Below, piece after piece: positions 1-10,962 of a stretch of DNA of 64,000 bases. This DNA is from Myxococcales bacterium (lineage in GTDB: Bacteria > Myxococcota_A > Polyangia > Polyangiales > Polyangiaceae): assembly GCA_025359105.1 (NCBI GenBank), contig JANYHK010000014.1, positions 124,001 through 188,000 of the forward strand. Direction: 5' to 3'. The notes under the pieces are model-generated. The model made no database searches, had not been told where the DNA came from, and saw nothing but the letters and a program-made list of their open reading frames with translations. How positions within the stretch are numbered: position 1 is the stretch's first letter; each line of letters begins with the position of its first letter. A program made the position numbers and the translations under genes.

Positions 1-389
1 CGGAGGGGCCACCGCAACACGAGCAAGTCTGCCGCCGAGCCGTTGGCGTAGGCGTCCGATGCGAACGCCTCCGCGGCCTCGGCGACGGTGTGGAGGGACT
101 GCACGCCCTCGGTGCCCGCCAGGACGACGAGCGACGAGGCTGCCGAGAGGATGCGCTTGCGCTCGCCCTCCGTCGCGCAGGCGTCGACCACCGTGACCAT
201 GACGTGCTTCTCGTCGCTCTGAACGGCGTCCCACACGCTCATGAGCGGGCGCTGGACGAGCTTCTTCGCGAGCCGGAGGCCCAGCTTGTCCGCCGCGCGA
301 AGGGCGCGCCCGTGATCGGCGGACCTTCGCCCCGACGGGGGAAGCGAGCCCGCCCGTTCGCGTTCTCCGGGAGGCGGTAGGGACGGCAT
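1..389 (-). CDS. Hypothetical protein, N-terminal part only (gene runs off the left edge)
   Basis: An open frame starts at the ATG ending at 389 and stays open for 129 codons to the window edge, so stop and C-terminus are missing. Codons are strongly GC-ending, as in real genes here. The first 28 or so residues are rich in Pro, Arg and Ser; then comes a regular segment (KLGLRLAKKLVQRPL, EKHVMVTVVDACATEGER). The strand-loop-strand-helix order recalls the small lobe of a kinase-like domain without a clear P-loop or lysine; that is a guess. It is divergent from the response regulator, 65 bp away. No function assigned. Confidence 0.6.
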   Translation of the reverse strand, partial: MPSLPPPGERERAGSLPPSGRRSADHGRALRAADKLGLRLAKKLVQRPLMSVWDAVQSDEKHVMVTVVDACATEGERKRILSAASSLVVLAGTEGVQSLHTVAEAAEAFASDAYANGSAADLLVLRWPL

Positions 390-454
390 CAGGGAGCGTT
401 GACGACTTTAGCACCAGGGGTGTGCGGGCTACCGTTGTATGTTTTCCTGAGCCG

Positions 455-1288
455 ATGGCGGACCCGAAGTCGCGCTCGAATCCCCCGAAGTCCCGGTCCG
501 GGCCGCCGAAGGACCGGAGCGGCCCGGCGCCCGGCGCGCCGCGCATGCCTCGCCCTGTCTCGCCCCCCGCCGGCGCAGCGAGGGGCCGGCTGCGAAAAAT
601 TGATCGCGCCGCACCGGCCGGACCTGCGGAATCCGCCGCGACAGGCACGCCCAGGCCGGCGCAGCCTCCGCCCTCGCCCCCGCCGGCCGCCGAGAAGGCC
701 CGGCCGGTGCCGCCGAAGGGTCGGTCGGTGCCGCCGAAGGCTCAATCGGTCCCGCCGAAGGGTCGGCGCTCGCTTCCTCCGAAGATGCCGTCGCTCGCGC
801 CGGCCGCGGTCTTCCTCCCTAAGGGCCCCGCCGCCCTCGCGATGGACGGGCCGCGTCCGCGAGGCTCGATCGTCCCGACGTCGACTCCCGACGATACCGG
901 GAGCGAAGCGCCGGCGGTCCTCGTGGTCGACGACGACGACGCCGCGCGCCGCCTCATCGTCCGCGCCCTGCGAACGCTCTACACCGTGTACGAGGCGAGC
1001 GACGGCGAAGAAGCCGTCCGCATCCTCGAGCGCGTCCCGCCCGTCGCGTGCGTCGTGACCGACATCATGATGCCGCGCATCGACGGCGTGATGCTCGCGA
1101 AGAAGATGCGCGCCGACCCGCGGCTGAGGGCCGTCCCCGTGGTGTTCGTGACCGGCCGCGGCGAAGCCAACAACGTCCTCGACGGCATCAACGTCGGCGC
1201 GCGCTTCTTCATTCAGAAGCCCTTCAAGGTGAAGGATCTGGTGGAGAAGGTGCGCAGCGTCGTCCTGACGACCGCGGGCCGCTCCTGA
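455..1288 (+). CDS. Single-domain response regulator with a long Pro/Lys-rich N-terminal tail
   Basis: Phosphoacceptor (REC) protein of 277 residues. The receiver domain fills the C-terminal ~125 residues: the acidic pocket is in LVVDDDDAARR, the phosphoacceptor Asp is residue 203 in VVTDIMMPRIDG, the switch Thr is in VFVTGRG and the conserved Lys is in FIQKPF. There is no output domain. The first ~150 residues are low complexity with repeated PPK-x-RS units. ATG at 455 was chosen over an in-frame upstream start because MADPKSR begins the repeat-rich tail. Such proteins usually act through protein contact, often in chemosensory, kinase or motility circuits; no partner kinase is next to it. 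acsA follows 55 bp downstream and could be co-transcribed. Confidence 0.85.
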   Translation: MADPKSRSNPPKSRSGPPKDRSGPAPGAPRMPRPVSPPAGAARGRLRKIDRAAPAGPAESAATGTPRPAQPPPSPPPAAEKARPVPPKGRSVPPKAQSVPPKGRRSLPPKMPSLAPAAVFLPKGPAALAMDGPRPRGSIVPTSTPDDTGSEAPAVLVVDDDDAARRLIVRALRTLYTVYEASDGEEAVRILERVPPVACVVTDIMMPRIDGVMLAKKMRADPRLRAVPVVFVTGRGEANNVLDGINVGARFFIQKPFKVKDLVEKVRSVVLTTAGRS

Positions 1289-1343
1289 GAAGGGTCGGAG
1301 ATTGTGGTAGTTTGGGCGCTCCATTCTGACCGCCGAGGTAGCC

Positions 1344-3320
1344 ATGAGTGACCGCATCGAGTCGCGACTCAAGGAGGATCGTCGCTTTCAACCGAGCCGC
1401 GAGTTCAGCGCGCACGCGCGCGTCGGCTCGCACGCCGAGTACGCCGAGCTCTATCGGCAGTCGATCGAGGAGCCCGAGCAGTTCTGGCGCGCCCAGACCC
1501 AGGATCTCGTCTTCCGTACGCCGCCGAAGACGTTCGTGGAATGGAAGCTGCCGAACGCGAAGTTCTTCCTCGGCGCGACGCTCAACCTGACCGAGAGCTG
1601 CCTCGACCGCCACCTCGTCACGCAGCACCGCACGCGCGCAGCGATCGTGTGGGAGGGGGAGCCGGGCGACGTCCGCACCCTGACCTACTTCGAGCTCCAC
1701 CGCGAGGTGGTCCGGCTGGCCGCGGCGCTCACCGATCTCGGGGTCATCGCCGGCGATCGCATCGCGATCTACATGGGCATGGTCCCCGAGGCCGCCATCG
1801 CGATGCTCGCCTGCGCGCGGATCGGCGCCACGCACTCGGTCGTCTTCGGCGGCTTCAGCGCCGAGGCCCTGCGCGATCGCATCAACGACTCCGGCGCCAA
1901 GGTGCTCCTCACGCAGGACGGCGCGTGGCGCCGCGGGAGCGTCGTGCCGCTCAAGAAGATGGCGGACGACGCCGTCGCGCAGACCAAGACGATCGAGAAG
2001 GTCGTCGTCTACCGCCGCATGGGCAGCGAGCGCACGCCGGTCGAGATGAGGGAGGGACGCGACGTGTGGTGGGACGATCTGCTCGGCCGCCACCCCAGCG
2101 AAAAGGCCCTGGCGCTGGCGAAGAGCCCGCCGGCGTTCGACGCCGAGCACCCGCTCTTCATCCTCTACACGTCGGGCTCCACCGGCAAGCCCAAGGGTGT
2201 CCTCCACACGACCGCGGGCTACCTCGCCGGCGCGCACGTCACGACGAAGTTCGTCTTCGATCTGAAGGACGGCGATCTGTACTGGTGCACAGCCGACATC
2301 GGCTGGGTCACCGGGCACAGCTACATCGTGTACGGCCCGCTCTCGTGCGGCGCCTCCTGCATGATGTACGAGGGCGCCCCGAACTTCCCGGACCCCGGGC
2401 GCTTTTGGAAGGTGATCGAGCGCCACGGCGTCACGATCCTCTACACGGCGCCCACGGCCATCCGCGCGTTCATCCGCTGGGGCGACGACTGGGTCAACAA
2501 GGCCGACCTCTCCAGCCTGCGCCTCCTCGGCAGTGTGGGCGAGCCGATCAACCCCGAGGCGTGGACCTGGTACCACAAGGTCGTCGGCAAGGACCGCTGC
2601 CCCATCGTCGACACGTGGTGGCAGACGGAGACCGGCTCCATCATGCTGACGACGCTCCCTGGCGCCGCGTACAGCAAGCCGGGCAGCACCGGGCTGCCGC
2701 TCTTCGGCGTGGACATCGCCGTCGTGCGGGACGAGGGCCAAGACTGCGCGGCCAACGAGGGAGGCAAGCTCGTCATCCGGCGCCCCTGGCCGTCGATGGC
2801 GCGCACGCTGTGGAACGACGACGAGCGCTACCTGAAGTCGTACTGGGACGTGATGCCGAACGTGTATTTCACCGGCGACGGCGCGCGAAAGGACGAGGAC
2901 GGGTACTTCTGGGTCGTCGGCCGCATCGACGACGTGCTCAACGTCGCCGGTCACCGCATCGGCACCGCCGAGATCGAGAGCGCGCTCGCGAGCCACCCCT
3001 CCGTCGCCGAGGCCGCCGCCGTCGGCAAGCCCGACGACTTGAAGGGCCAGGCGCTCGTCGTCTTCGTCACGCTCAAGCAGGGGCAGGCGGCCACCAAGGA
3101 GCTGAAGGGGAAGCTCACCGAGCACATCGACAAGGAGATCGGTAAATTCGCCCGCCCCGATCAGATCCGCTTCACCGACGCGCTCCCCAAGACGCGCAGC
3201 GGGAAGATCATGCGGCGCCTCCTCAAGGAGGTCGCCAGCGGCGCCCTCGAGACGAAGGGGGACACCTCGACGCTCGAGGACCTCGGCGTCCTGGCGAAGC
3301 TCCGCGCCGACGAAGAGTGA
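1344..3320 (+). CDS. acsA: Acetyl-CoA synthetase (AMP-forming)
   Basis: Activates acetate with ATP to acetyl-AMP and then makes acetyl-CoA in the cytoplasm. 658 residues, the usual length for Acs. The N-terminal ACAS segment ([18 protein letters not shown]) is followed by the AMP-binding P-loop [11 protein letters not shown] at about 275-285, the [14 protein letters not shown] segment that shapes the acetate pocket, and [20 protein letters not shown] leading into the C-terminal lid. Lys621 in TRSGKIMRR is the catalytic lysine that acetyltransferases of the Pat type inactivate. GAGGTAG lies just ahead of the ATG. Propionyl-CoA synthetase is a less likely reading because length and motifs fit Acs. 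Confidence 0.95.
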   Translation: MSDRIESRLKEDRRFQPSREFSAHARVGSHAEYAELYRQSIEEPEQFWRAQTQDLVFRTPPKTFVEWKLPNAKFFLGATLNLTESCLDRHLVTQHRTRAAIVWEGEPGDVRTLTYFELHREVVRLAAALTDLGVIAGDRIAIYMGMVPEAAIAMLACARIGATHSVVFGGFSAEALRDRINDSGAKVLLTQDGAWRRGSVVPLKKMADDAVAQTKTIEKVVVYRRMGSERTPVEMREGRDVWWDDLLGRHPSEKALALAKSPPAFDAEHPLFILYTSGSTGKPKGVLHTTAGYLAGAHVTTKFVFDLKDGDLYWCTADIGWVTGHSYIVYGPLSCGASCMMYEGAPNFPDPGRFWKVIERHGVTILYTAPTAIRAFIRWGDDWVNKADLSSLRLLGSVGEPINPEAWTWYHKVVGKDRCPIVDTWWQTETGSIMLTTLPGAAYSKPGSTGLPLFGVDIAVVRDEGQDCAANEGGKLVIRRPWPSMARTLWNDDERYLKSYWDVMPNVYFTGDGARKDEDGYFWVVGRIDDVLNVAGHRIGTAEIESALASHPSVAEAAAVGKPDDLKGQALVVFVTLKQGQAATKELKGKLTEHIDKEIGKFARPDQIRFTDALPKTRSGKIMRRLLKEVASGALETKGDTSTLEDLGVLAKLRADEE

Positions 3321-3438
3321 GCTGGCCGCGACGGGCGCAGCTCCGGCGCGCTGAGGATCGTTTGATCCACGAGCCCCTGTCGGACCGTTCCAGCACCGTG
3401 GAAAGTTCGGCTGCCGGCGCTTTCCCGGGCCGGGTTCC

Positions 3439-3458
3439 GAGGCCTTAGGGGAGGCCTC
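3439..3458. other. Perfect 7-bp stem hairpin between acsA and the kinase gene
   Basis: GAGGCCT and AGGCCTC form a perfect stem around a 6-base loop, 119 bp after the acsA stop and 41 bp before the kinase ATG. No T-run follows, so it may be a weak or Rho-assisted terminator or a leader hairpin of the kinase mRNA. The rest of this 178-bp gap shows nothing else. Confidence 0.35.
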
Positions 3459-3498
3459 TCCACGGCACGGCGGGTGCAATTCTTCATGGCAACTCCCT

Positions 3499-4908
3499 AT
3501 GGGCGCCTTACCGAAACCGAAGCTCGATCCCGAGGCGACAACCACCTACACGCCCTCCCCGGGGCGCGCCTTCATGGGGGCGACCCTCGGCGGCAAGTAC
3601 GAGGTCACGGGCATCCTCGGCGTGGGCGGAATGGGCGTCGTCTGCGAGGCGCGCCACACGCAGCTCGGCGGCAAGCGCTTCGCGGTCAAGCTGGTGCAGC
3701 GCTTCTTCGCCGGCTCCGATCTCGCCGCCGCGCGCTTCCGTCGCGAGGTGCGCGCCGTCGCCGCGGTCGAGAGCGACCACATCGTCCAGATCACCGACGT
3801 CGGCACCGACGACCAGTTCGGCCTCTTCATGGTGATGGAGTACCTCCAAGGGGAGGACCTCGCGACGCACCTGCACCGCGTCGGACGCATGAAGACCGTC
3901 GACGCGCTCAAGATCGCCCACCAGATCGCGCTCGGGCTCGACGCGGCGCACGCGGCGAACATCATCCACCGTGATCTCAAGCCGGGGAACGTGTTCTTGC
4001 TCCCGCGGGCGGACGGCGCGCCGTTCGTGAAGATCTTCGATTTTGGCATCTCGAAGCAGATGGGCGATCCCGACAAGTCCGGCACGTGGTCGGCGGAGCT
4101 CACCGGCGTCGGCATGCCCGTCGGTACGCCGCAGTACATGTCCCCGGAGCAGGCGCAGGGCATCCCCGACCTCGATCCGCGCACCGACGTATGGGCACTC
4201 GGCGCGGTGCTGTTCGAGATGCTGGCAGGGCGTTCGCCGTACGAGCCGAAGGGGCGCGCGCACCACACGATCATGCGCATCCTGACCGAGGCGCCGCCGC
4301 GCCTCGAGCAGGTGGCACCGTGGGTCCCGCCCGCGGTCGCGCGCATCGTGAACGCAGCGCTCGCGCGCGATCGCGACCAGCGCATCCCCGATTGCCGCAG
4401 CTTCGCGGAGCTGCTCGAGCAGGCCATTCCGGGCGCGCTTCGCACCTCGAGCCCGCGGCGGGCCCCCACCGACAACGAGGTCACCCGGGTCGCGCCGAAC
4501 CCGACGAACCCGCCGCCGAACCGGGCGCCTTACCCGTCGATCGACGTCGAGGTGTCCGTGGCGGCGCGCCCGCCCCTGCTGACGACGCCGCTCCCCGAGC
4601 AGCTCAACCCCTACGCAACGGCAACGCTTCCGCCGGCGCCCCGTGGTCCGGCCTCGCACATCCGCGTCATGCGCGACATCGGCGAAGAGCAGACGGTCGT
4701 CATCGATCTGCCCGGCACGCCGACGCCGACGCAGACGCCGACGCAGCCGCCGATGCGCGTGGCCCAGCCGCGTCGAGGCCGGGGAATGGTCGGCATGCTC
4801 GCGTTCTCCCTGGCGCTCGCCGCGGTGGTGCTCGTCGCCGGTCACGCGGCAAAGGGCGGGCGCTTCCCGACCCTCAGGACCTACGCCGCGGCTCCTGCGT
4901 CCCGCTGA
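3499..4908 (+). CDS. Membrane-anchored Ser/Thr protein kinase (Hanks type)
   Basis: A 469-residue eukaryote-like kinase. Kinase domain at about 35-310: glycine-rich loop (LGVGGMG), Lys64 in FAVKLV, catalytic loop HRDLKPGN with Asp159, Mg-binding DFG with Asp181, and the PQYMSPEQ activation-segment end. All catalytic residues are present, so it should be active. A long Pro/Thr-rich linker (about 320-430, including a TPTQTPTQPP stretch) leads to one transmembrane helix (GMVGMLAFSLALAAVVLVAG) and a short tail of about 20 residues. There is no extracytoplasmic sensor domain, so the signal probably reaches it through partner proteins. Lies between acsA and a small repressor gene, with no obvious substrate gene. 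Confidence 0.92.
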   Translation: MGALPKPKLDPEATTTYTPSPGRAFMGATLGGKYEVTGILGVGGMGVVCEARHTQLGGKRFAVKLVQRFFAGSDLAAARFRREVRAVAAVESDHIVQITDVGTDDQFGLFMVMEYLQGEDLATHLHRVGRMKTVDALKIAHQIALGLDAAHAANIIHRDLKPGNVFLLPRADGAPFVKIFDFGISKQMGDPDKSGTWSAELTGVGMPVGTPQYMSPEQAQGIPDLDPRTDVWALGAVLFEMLAGRSPYEPKGRAHHTIMRILTEAPPRLEQVAPWVPPAVARIVNAALARDRDQRIPDCRSFAELLEQAIPGALRTSSPRRAPTDNEVTRVAPNPTNPPPNRAPYPSIDVEVSVAARPPLLTTPLPEQLNPYATATLPPAPRGPASHIRVMRDIGEEQTVVIDLPGTPTPTQTPTQPPMRVAQPRRGRGMVGMLAFSLALAAVVLVAGHAAKGGRFPTLRTYAAAPASR

Positions 4909-4954
4909 GCTCATCGCCCGCCCGTAACCCTTCGTGGACGGGTCCTGTCGATCG

Positions 4955-4971
4955 GTTATAATTCAGTTATA
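4955..4971 (+). promoter_or_regulatory. TATAAT -10 box embedded in two GTTATA direct repeats
   Basis: GTTATA occurs at 4955-4960 and 4966-4971, one helical turn (11 bp) apart. A consensus TATAAT lies at 4957-4962, so transcription should begin at about 4969-4975, essentially at the ATG at 4975. This predicts a leaderless mRNA, consistent with the absence of a ribosome-binding site. Tandem half-sites one turn apart are what ribbon-helix-helix repressors bind, so autoregulation by the following gene is likely. No convincing -35 box was seen. Confidence 0.6.
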
Positions 4972-4974
4972 CCG

Positions 4975-5409
4975 ATGCCGCGCAAGCCCCGACCCGCAAA
5001 GCACATCGTCGCGTTCAAGGTCGAGCCCGAGCTCGCGGCGCTGCTCGACGCGATGCCGAACAAGAGCGAGTTCATTCGCGCCGCCGTGCAGGGTCGACTC
5101 GCGACGGCGTGCCCGCTCTGCCGCGGCAGCGGCGTCGCCCCGTTCGGCGGCGTCGGCGACGAGCTCACGAAGCTCGTGCAGCAGCACCCCCTCTGCGTGT
5201 GCGCGGGGTGTGGCGTGAAGGAGCCGCGCCCTTGCCACACGCCGGGGCACTGCGACGTCGACCTCCGCGTCGAGGCGTTCGAGCGCTGGGGCGTCTTCTA
5301 CTGCGAAGCGTGCAGCGGGCTCGTGACCTTCTGTACGACCTGCCACAAGCCGCTCGGCAAGGGGAAGAAGAAGACCATGCTCCGCTGCGAGGACTGCAAG
5401 GCCGCTTAG
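4975..5409 (+). CDS. Ribbon-helix-helix protein with C-terminal zinc ribbons
   Basis: 144 residues. The N-terminal ~45 (KHIVAFKVEPELAALLDAMP then KSEFIRAAVQGRL) fit a ribbon-helix-helix DNA-binding domain: one basic strand, two helices and the (N/K)KSEFIR turn. The rest carries Cys pairs: CPLCRGSG, CVCAGCG, CHTPGHC, CEACSG, CTTCHK and CEDC, enough for two or more structural zinc sites. Probably a metal-binding transcriptional repressor. The -10 box and direct repeats 4 bp upstream suggest a leaderless, self-controlled transcript. Family unnamed; the RHH-plus-zinc reading is from motif inspection only. Confidence 0.75.
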   Translation: MPRKPRPAKHIVAFKVEPELAALLDAMPNKSEFIRAAVQGRLATACPLCRGSGVAPFGGVGDELTKLVQQHPLCVCAGCGVKEPRPCHTPGHCDVDLRVEAFERWGVFYCEACSGLVTFCTTCHKPLGKGKKKTMLRCEDCKAA

Positions 5410-5427
5410 GTGAGCGGTGTCACCTAA
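5406..5427. terminator. Bidirectional hairpin covering both stop codons of convergent genes
   Basis: TTAGGTGA and TCACCTAA form a perfect 8-bp stem around a 6-base loop (GCGGTG). The left arm contains the TAG of the zinc-ribbon gene and the right arm contains the stop of the oppositely oriented DUF4091 gene. It is symmetric, so it can serve both transcripts. No strong U-tract on either side. Confidence 0.55.
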
Positions 5428-7163
5428 CGACCTGCGAGCGCCTTGCGGAGGACGAATGCTAGCGCGAGTAGCGCAGACGCGAAGGCGAGCCAGGCGAGGA
5501 CCGACGTGCGCGGCGGCGGGGGCGGCGGAGGCGGCCGCGTTCGTTCGAAGATCGCGGCGAGCTCGGCGCGCGCCTCGAGCCATGGCCGGCCGCGGTCGGG
5601 CCACGACGCGCGGCGACTGGCGCCGGCCAGCGCGCTCGGCACCATGCGTCGCACGATGGCGTCGGCGGCCTCGCGATCCTCGGCGCGGGCGGCGTCGATG
5701 TACGCCGCGTCCTCAACGCCGCGGCGCAGGTTCTTGAGGCGGACCGACGGGAGCACCGCGGTCAACCCGAAGTCGCGCATGCCCTTGCCGATCTGCTTGC
5801 CGGGGTAGACGAGGATGCCGTCGCCGTTGGCGTGGTCGCCGTCGGCGTTGTGGAAAGTCTCGGCCACCTCGAACGGATCGAAGCCGTCCTTGCCGCCGCG
5901 CCCGCCTCGATTGCCGTCGAACCAGTACGTCGACTCCCAGTAAAACCAGCGGTCGATGCCGTAGCGGGCCGCGATCCACGCGTTGGCGCGCAGATCGACC
6001 GCGGGGACGTCCAGCATCATGGGGCCGGCGTGCGGGCGCTGGCCGTTATAGGCCCACACCCATTTCCCCGCCTCCTTCGCGGCGCGGGCGCGCGACGGCT
6101 CGTAGTCGGTCGACGTCATCATCACGAGATCGGCGCGCTGCGCGGTCGGATCGGTCCCGCACGTCGCTCCGACGCGGACCCCGCGCATCGCCTCGGAGCC
6201 GGCGAAGAGGTCTCGCCACTGGCCGGGCCATGGGCTCGCGCACGCCTCGTCGATTGCGTACAGGAAAACATGTGTATCCTGCATGCGTCCGTTCGCGCGC
6301 AGGCGCTCGGCGAACGCGGCGGCGACGGCGAGGTGCTCCGTGCTCGGTGCGCCTAGGCCACCGTACGCTCCGATCGCGAAGACCCCCTCCCCTACCCCCG
6401 CGCCGGGACCGTCATAGCCTTGCCCCTCGGTGTAGAGCTCGCCGGAGAGCGCACGATCGTCCAGATCCATCTGGCTGGCGTCGCGGAGCTCGCGAAAGGT
6501 GCTCACGTGGTGGGCATGCATGAGCTGCCGGAGCTCGATCTCGGCGGCGCGGTCCCCCATGCGCCGCGCGACGTTGTCCGGCTCGTAGAAGACCAGCGTC
6601 TTGTGCGCGGCCCACGGCATGTCGCGATCGAGGATGCGTAGCCGCACCACGCGCGCGCCGATCGCTCCCGCCGCGCTCGCGACGTGGAGCATCGCCGTGT
6701 ACACGCCGGGCGGCGCGCCGGCTGGGACGACGACGTCGATCCAGAGCGCCGTGCGGCCAGCCGCTGTGAGCTCGGCGTCGCCAGGCACGAGCGCGTCGGC
6801 GAGCCAGCCGGTGAGCTCCTTGGGATCGGGCGCAGCGGCGGCGGTGAAGGCAAGCGAGCCCGGCTCGCGATCGTTGCCGCTGGGACGGGTGACGTGGACG
6901 AAATGCTCGGCGAACACGTCCACGCGCGCGTCGAGCGTCCGGCCGCCGCTCGCGGCGAACGGCGTCAACGTGGCATGCACGCCGCGCAGGGGTGTGGACG
7001 ACTCGACGACGGCCTGCACCGCCACCGTCTCGCCGCGCATGGCGAAGAGGCTCACCTCCGCCGGCCACGGCGACGGAGGCAGCGCGTGGTCCACGTCGCG
7101 CGCGACTTTCTCCCCGTCGTCGAGGACGACGAGCAGCGCGGCGAGCGCGAGGGGGTGGACCAT
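5424..7163 (-). CDS. DUF4091 (glycoside-hydrolase-like) exported protein with C-terminal membrane anchor
   Basis: 579 residues from the ATG at 7163, chosen because it opens a short signal sequence (MVHPLALAALLVVL); the frame runs 56 codons further upstream without a good site. The middle and C-terminal parts look like the DUF4091 family: acidic residues at barrel strand ends (FLYAIDEACAS, WFYWESTYWFDGN) and the family signature GILVYPGKQIG followed by PSVRLKNLRRGVEDAAYI. After a Pro run come a hydrophobic helix (LAWLAFASALLALAFVL) and a short basic tail, so the protein probably sits outside the inner membrane with a C-terminal anchor. Carbohydrate substrate unknown. Converges on the zinc-ribbon gene. 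Confidence 0.75.
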   Translation of the reverse strand: MVHPLALAALLVVLDDGEKVARDVDHALPPSPWPAEVSLFAMRGETVAVQAVVESSTPLRGVHATLTPFAASGGRTLDARVDVFAEHFVHVTRPSGNDREPGSLAFTAAAAPDPKELTGWLADALVPGDAELTAAGRTALWIDVVVPAGAPPGVYTAMLHVASAAGAIGARVVRLRILDRDMPWAAHKTLVFYEPDNVARRMGDRAAEIELRQLMHAHHVSTFRELRDASQMDLDDRALSGELYTEGQGYDGPGAGVGEGVFAIGAYGGLGAPSTEHLAVAAAFAERLRANGRMQDTHVFLYAIDEACASPWPGQWRDLFAGSEAMRGVRVGATCGTDPTAQRADLVMMTSTDYEPSRARAAKEAGKWVWAYNGQRPHAGPMMLDVPAVDLRANAWIAARYGIDRWFYWESTYWFDGNRGGRGGKDGFDPFEVAETFHNADGDHANGDGILVYPGKQIGKGMRDFGLTAVLPSVRLKNLRRGVEDAAYIDAARAEDREAADAIVRRMVPSALAGASRRASWPDRGRPWLEARAELAAIFERTRPPPPPPPPRTSVLAWLAFASALLALAFVLRKALAGR

Positions 7164-7237
7164 GCGCCACCATCCTACTGTCGTGACGCCCGACTTCTCG
7201 CCGGAAACTGGCCCAGCAAGCGCCGATCGCGAGCGTG

Positions 7238-7519
7238 TCAGGGCTTCGCGCGCTCGTCCCGCAGCCAGCGCTTGATCTCGGTTTCGTCCGGCGACGTCTC
7301 CGCGGCGGCGCCCGAAACGAACGACGGGCAATCGGTGACCGCGGCGAAGGTGCGCCGCTCGATGACGCGCGCGGTCTTCCGCTCCACGATGATCACCTCA
7401 TGGTCGATGAGACGTAGCTCGGCGACCGTCGGCGGCCCCGGGGGAGCCTTGATTGTGCATTTCCCCCCCTTGCGTGGCGGCCGAGCCTCGGGCACCGCGA
7501 CCCAGTCGACGTCGTGCAA
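7238..7519 (-). CDS. Small hypothetical protein (about 93 aa, TTG start)
   Basis: Open frame with GC-ending codons encoding a mixed alpha/beta sequence (VAELRLIDHEVIIVERKTARVIERRTF) and a charged tail (DETEIKRWLRDERAKP). The only start in the right region is TTG at 7519, preceded by pyrimidines rather than a ribosome-binding site, so the start is doubtful. 74 bp upstream of, and co-oriented with, the DUF4091 gene. No recognised domain. Could be a genuine small gene or a remnant. Confidence 0.4.
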   Translation of the reverse strand: MHDVDWVAVPEARPPRKGGKCTIKAPPGPPTVAELRLIDHEVIIVERKTARVIERRTFAAVTDCPSFVSGAAAETSPDETEIKRWLRDERAKP

Positions 7520-7659
7520 GGTGGGAGGAGGAGACAGAGAAGGAGAGCGCGACGCCGCATACCGCGATTCTATCCCGCCGCGACCGGGCCGGTTTACATG
7601 CCTGGCCGCGTACCGAAATTTGGCCCGACGAACGGCGCTCTGATACCCGCAAAGATGCC

Positions 7660-7938
7660 ATGACGTCGATCATCGAGAAGAGGCTGGTCACGGAGCGGGT
7701 GAAGCGACTCCTCGGCACCCTGGGCGACTTCGGGCACCTCGAGGTGCGCCTGCACGGGTCGCACATCGTGATCGGGCCGCCGAGCGGGCTCTTCGCGCGC
7801 CTGACGGCGCTGGGGCCGGACACGTTCGGCCTCTCCTTCCGCGCAGCCGAAGGCGGGTGGGAGCCGATGCTGCTCGTCGACACGCTCGACGAGGTCGTCC
7901 ACGGCATGTCCGCGGCGATCGAAGCCCCCGCTGCCTGA
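7660..7938 (+). CDS. Small conserved-looking hypothetical protein (92 aa)
   Basis: ATG at 7660 opens MTSIIEKRLVTERVKRLLGTL; the longer frame upstream has poor amino-acid composition and is probably untranslated. A basic N-terminal helix is followed by alternating short strands (LEVRLHGSHIVIGP, DTFGLSFRAAEGGWEPMLLVD) and a final helix (LDEVVHGMSAAIE). No Cys, no signal peptide, no membrane segment: a soluble one-domain protein. Converges on the PLP-enzyme gene with 18 bp between stops. Function unknown. Confidence 0.6.
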   Translation: MTSIIEKRLVTERVKRLLGTLGDFGHLEVRLHGSHIVIGPPSGLFARLTALGPDTFGLSFRAAEGGWEPMLLVDTLDEVVHGMSAAIEAPAA

Positions 7939-7956
7939 GCCGCAGGCGGGACCGCG

Positions 7957-8931
7957 TCAGCGCAGGAGCTTGGCGAGCGCGGCGGGCACCTCCGCCGGTG
8001 CGCTGACGAGGAGCGGCGCGAGCGGCGCGCTCGACAGCGTGTGCCAGAAGAGGACGACCTTCTCGCGCCCGCCGGCGACCACGTCGAGCGTGGCGGCGAA
8101 GGACTTCGCGGTGTAGGTCGCGTCGAGCGTGAGCCCTGCGTCCTTGGCGCGCGAGAGCGCGCGCAGCCCGTCGTCGGTGGGGTACCCGTAGCCGCGGCCC
8201 AGCCACTTCGAGGTCGTGGTCAGGCGCGAAGCGAGCTCGCGGCGCGTGACGCTCCCGCCAGCCCGCGCGACGCACGCGCGCGCGAGGTGATACGTGTACC
8301 ATGCAAACATCGACGTCGGGCCCACGACGGAGACGCCGAGGACCCTCGTGGGCAGCCCTTCGAGCGCGAAGCCGGCGGCGAGCCCGGCCGCGGTGCCGCC
8401 CGAGCCGAGCGTCACGACGACGAGGTCCGGCGTCGGGAGCTGCCCGGCGCGCACCTGGGCCGCGAGCTCTCGCGCCGCGTCGACGTACCCCATCGCGCCG
8501 AGGACGCTCGAGCCGCCGACCTGCACGAAATACGTGCCTGCCCGGTATCGCCGCCCGAGCGCGACGGCCGCGAGGGCCTCGGAGCTCGGGTACGCGACGA
8601 GCCCCTGCGCGAGCTCGGCGCGCAGGTTCACGAGCGCATGCTCGGTGCGCGGCTGCGGCACAAGCACCGCGCGCACCGTGAATCCGTTGTCCCTGCCGTA
8701 GAGCGCGGTCGCCAGCACGTGGTGGCTCCCGACCGCCCCCGCCGTGAGCAGGTCCGACTTCCCACGCGCGCGCGCGTCGCCGAGCACGTACTCGAGCTTG
8801 CGCACCTTGTTGCCGCCGTAGCGCGGCGCGGTCAGATCGTCGCGCTTCACCCACAGGGAGGTGCCGGGCCGGCTCAGCGTGGGGAGCGGCTCTGCGGGCG
8901 TGGGGTAGTCGCCGAGGAGGATCCGGCTCAT
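7957..8931 (-). CDS. PLP-dependent ACC deaminase / D-cysteine desulfhydrase family enzyme
   Basis: 324 residues, the usual length for this fold-type II family. LWVKRDDLTAPRYGGNKVRKLEYVL near the N-terminus holds the Schiff-base lysine (in GGNKVRKLE). VTLGSGGTAAGLAAGFAL is the glycine loop that grips the PLP phosphate, and VGSHHVLATAL carries the conserved SxxH/N helix. The reaction is release of ammonia from either 1-aminocyclopropane-1-carboxylate (to 2-oxobutyrate) or D-cysteine (to pyruvate and sulfide); sequence reading alone cannot decide, and many bacterial members act on D-amino acids. ATG at 8931 gives MSRILLGDYPTPAEPL, a typical N-terminus. Divergent from htpG by 78 bp; the minus frame reading into htpG is an artefact. 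Confidence 0.85.
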   Translation of the reverse strand: MSRILLGDYPTPAEPLPTLSRPGTSLWVKRDDLTAPRYGGNKVRKLEYVLGDARARGKSDLLTAGAVGSHHVLATALYGRDNGFTVRAVLVPQPRTEHALVNLRAELAQGLVAYPSSEALAAVALGRRYRAGTYFVQVGGSSVLGAMGYVDAARELAAQVRAGQLPTPDLVVVTLGSGGTAAGLAAGFALEGLPTRVLGVSVVGPTSMFAWYTYHLARACVARAGGSVTRRELASRLTTTSKWLGRGYGYPTDDGLRALSRAKDAGLTLDATYTAKSFAATLDVVAGGREKVVLFWHTLSSAPLAPLLVSAPAEVPAALAKLLR

Positions 8932-9009
8932 CGCGGCGTCGGGATCGCGAAGGGCTCGTAGTTCGGGGCTTGCATTGCCGAGGTAGGTGATTATGACCGG
9001 AGTCGCCCC

Positions 9010-10958
<1,949 letters not shown>

Positions 10959-10962
<4 letters not shown>

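Noticed and set aside
3387-3402. TTCCA...TGGAA inverted repeat after acsA as an operator
   Set aside because: Only five-base arms with an unpaired six-base centre; too weak to support.
1224-3545. Long minus-strand open frame (773 codons) opposite acsA
   Set aside because: Exact antisense shadow of acsA; Arg/Leu/Val/Asp/Gly-rich with no domain, as expected from GC-rich complementary frames.
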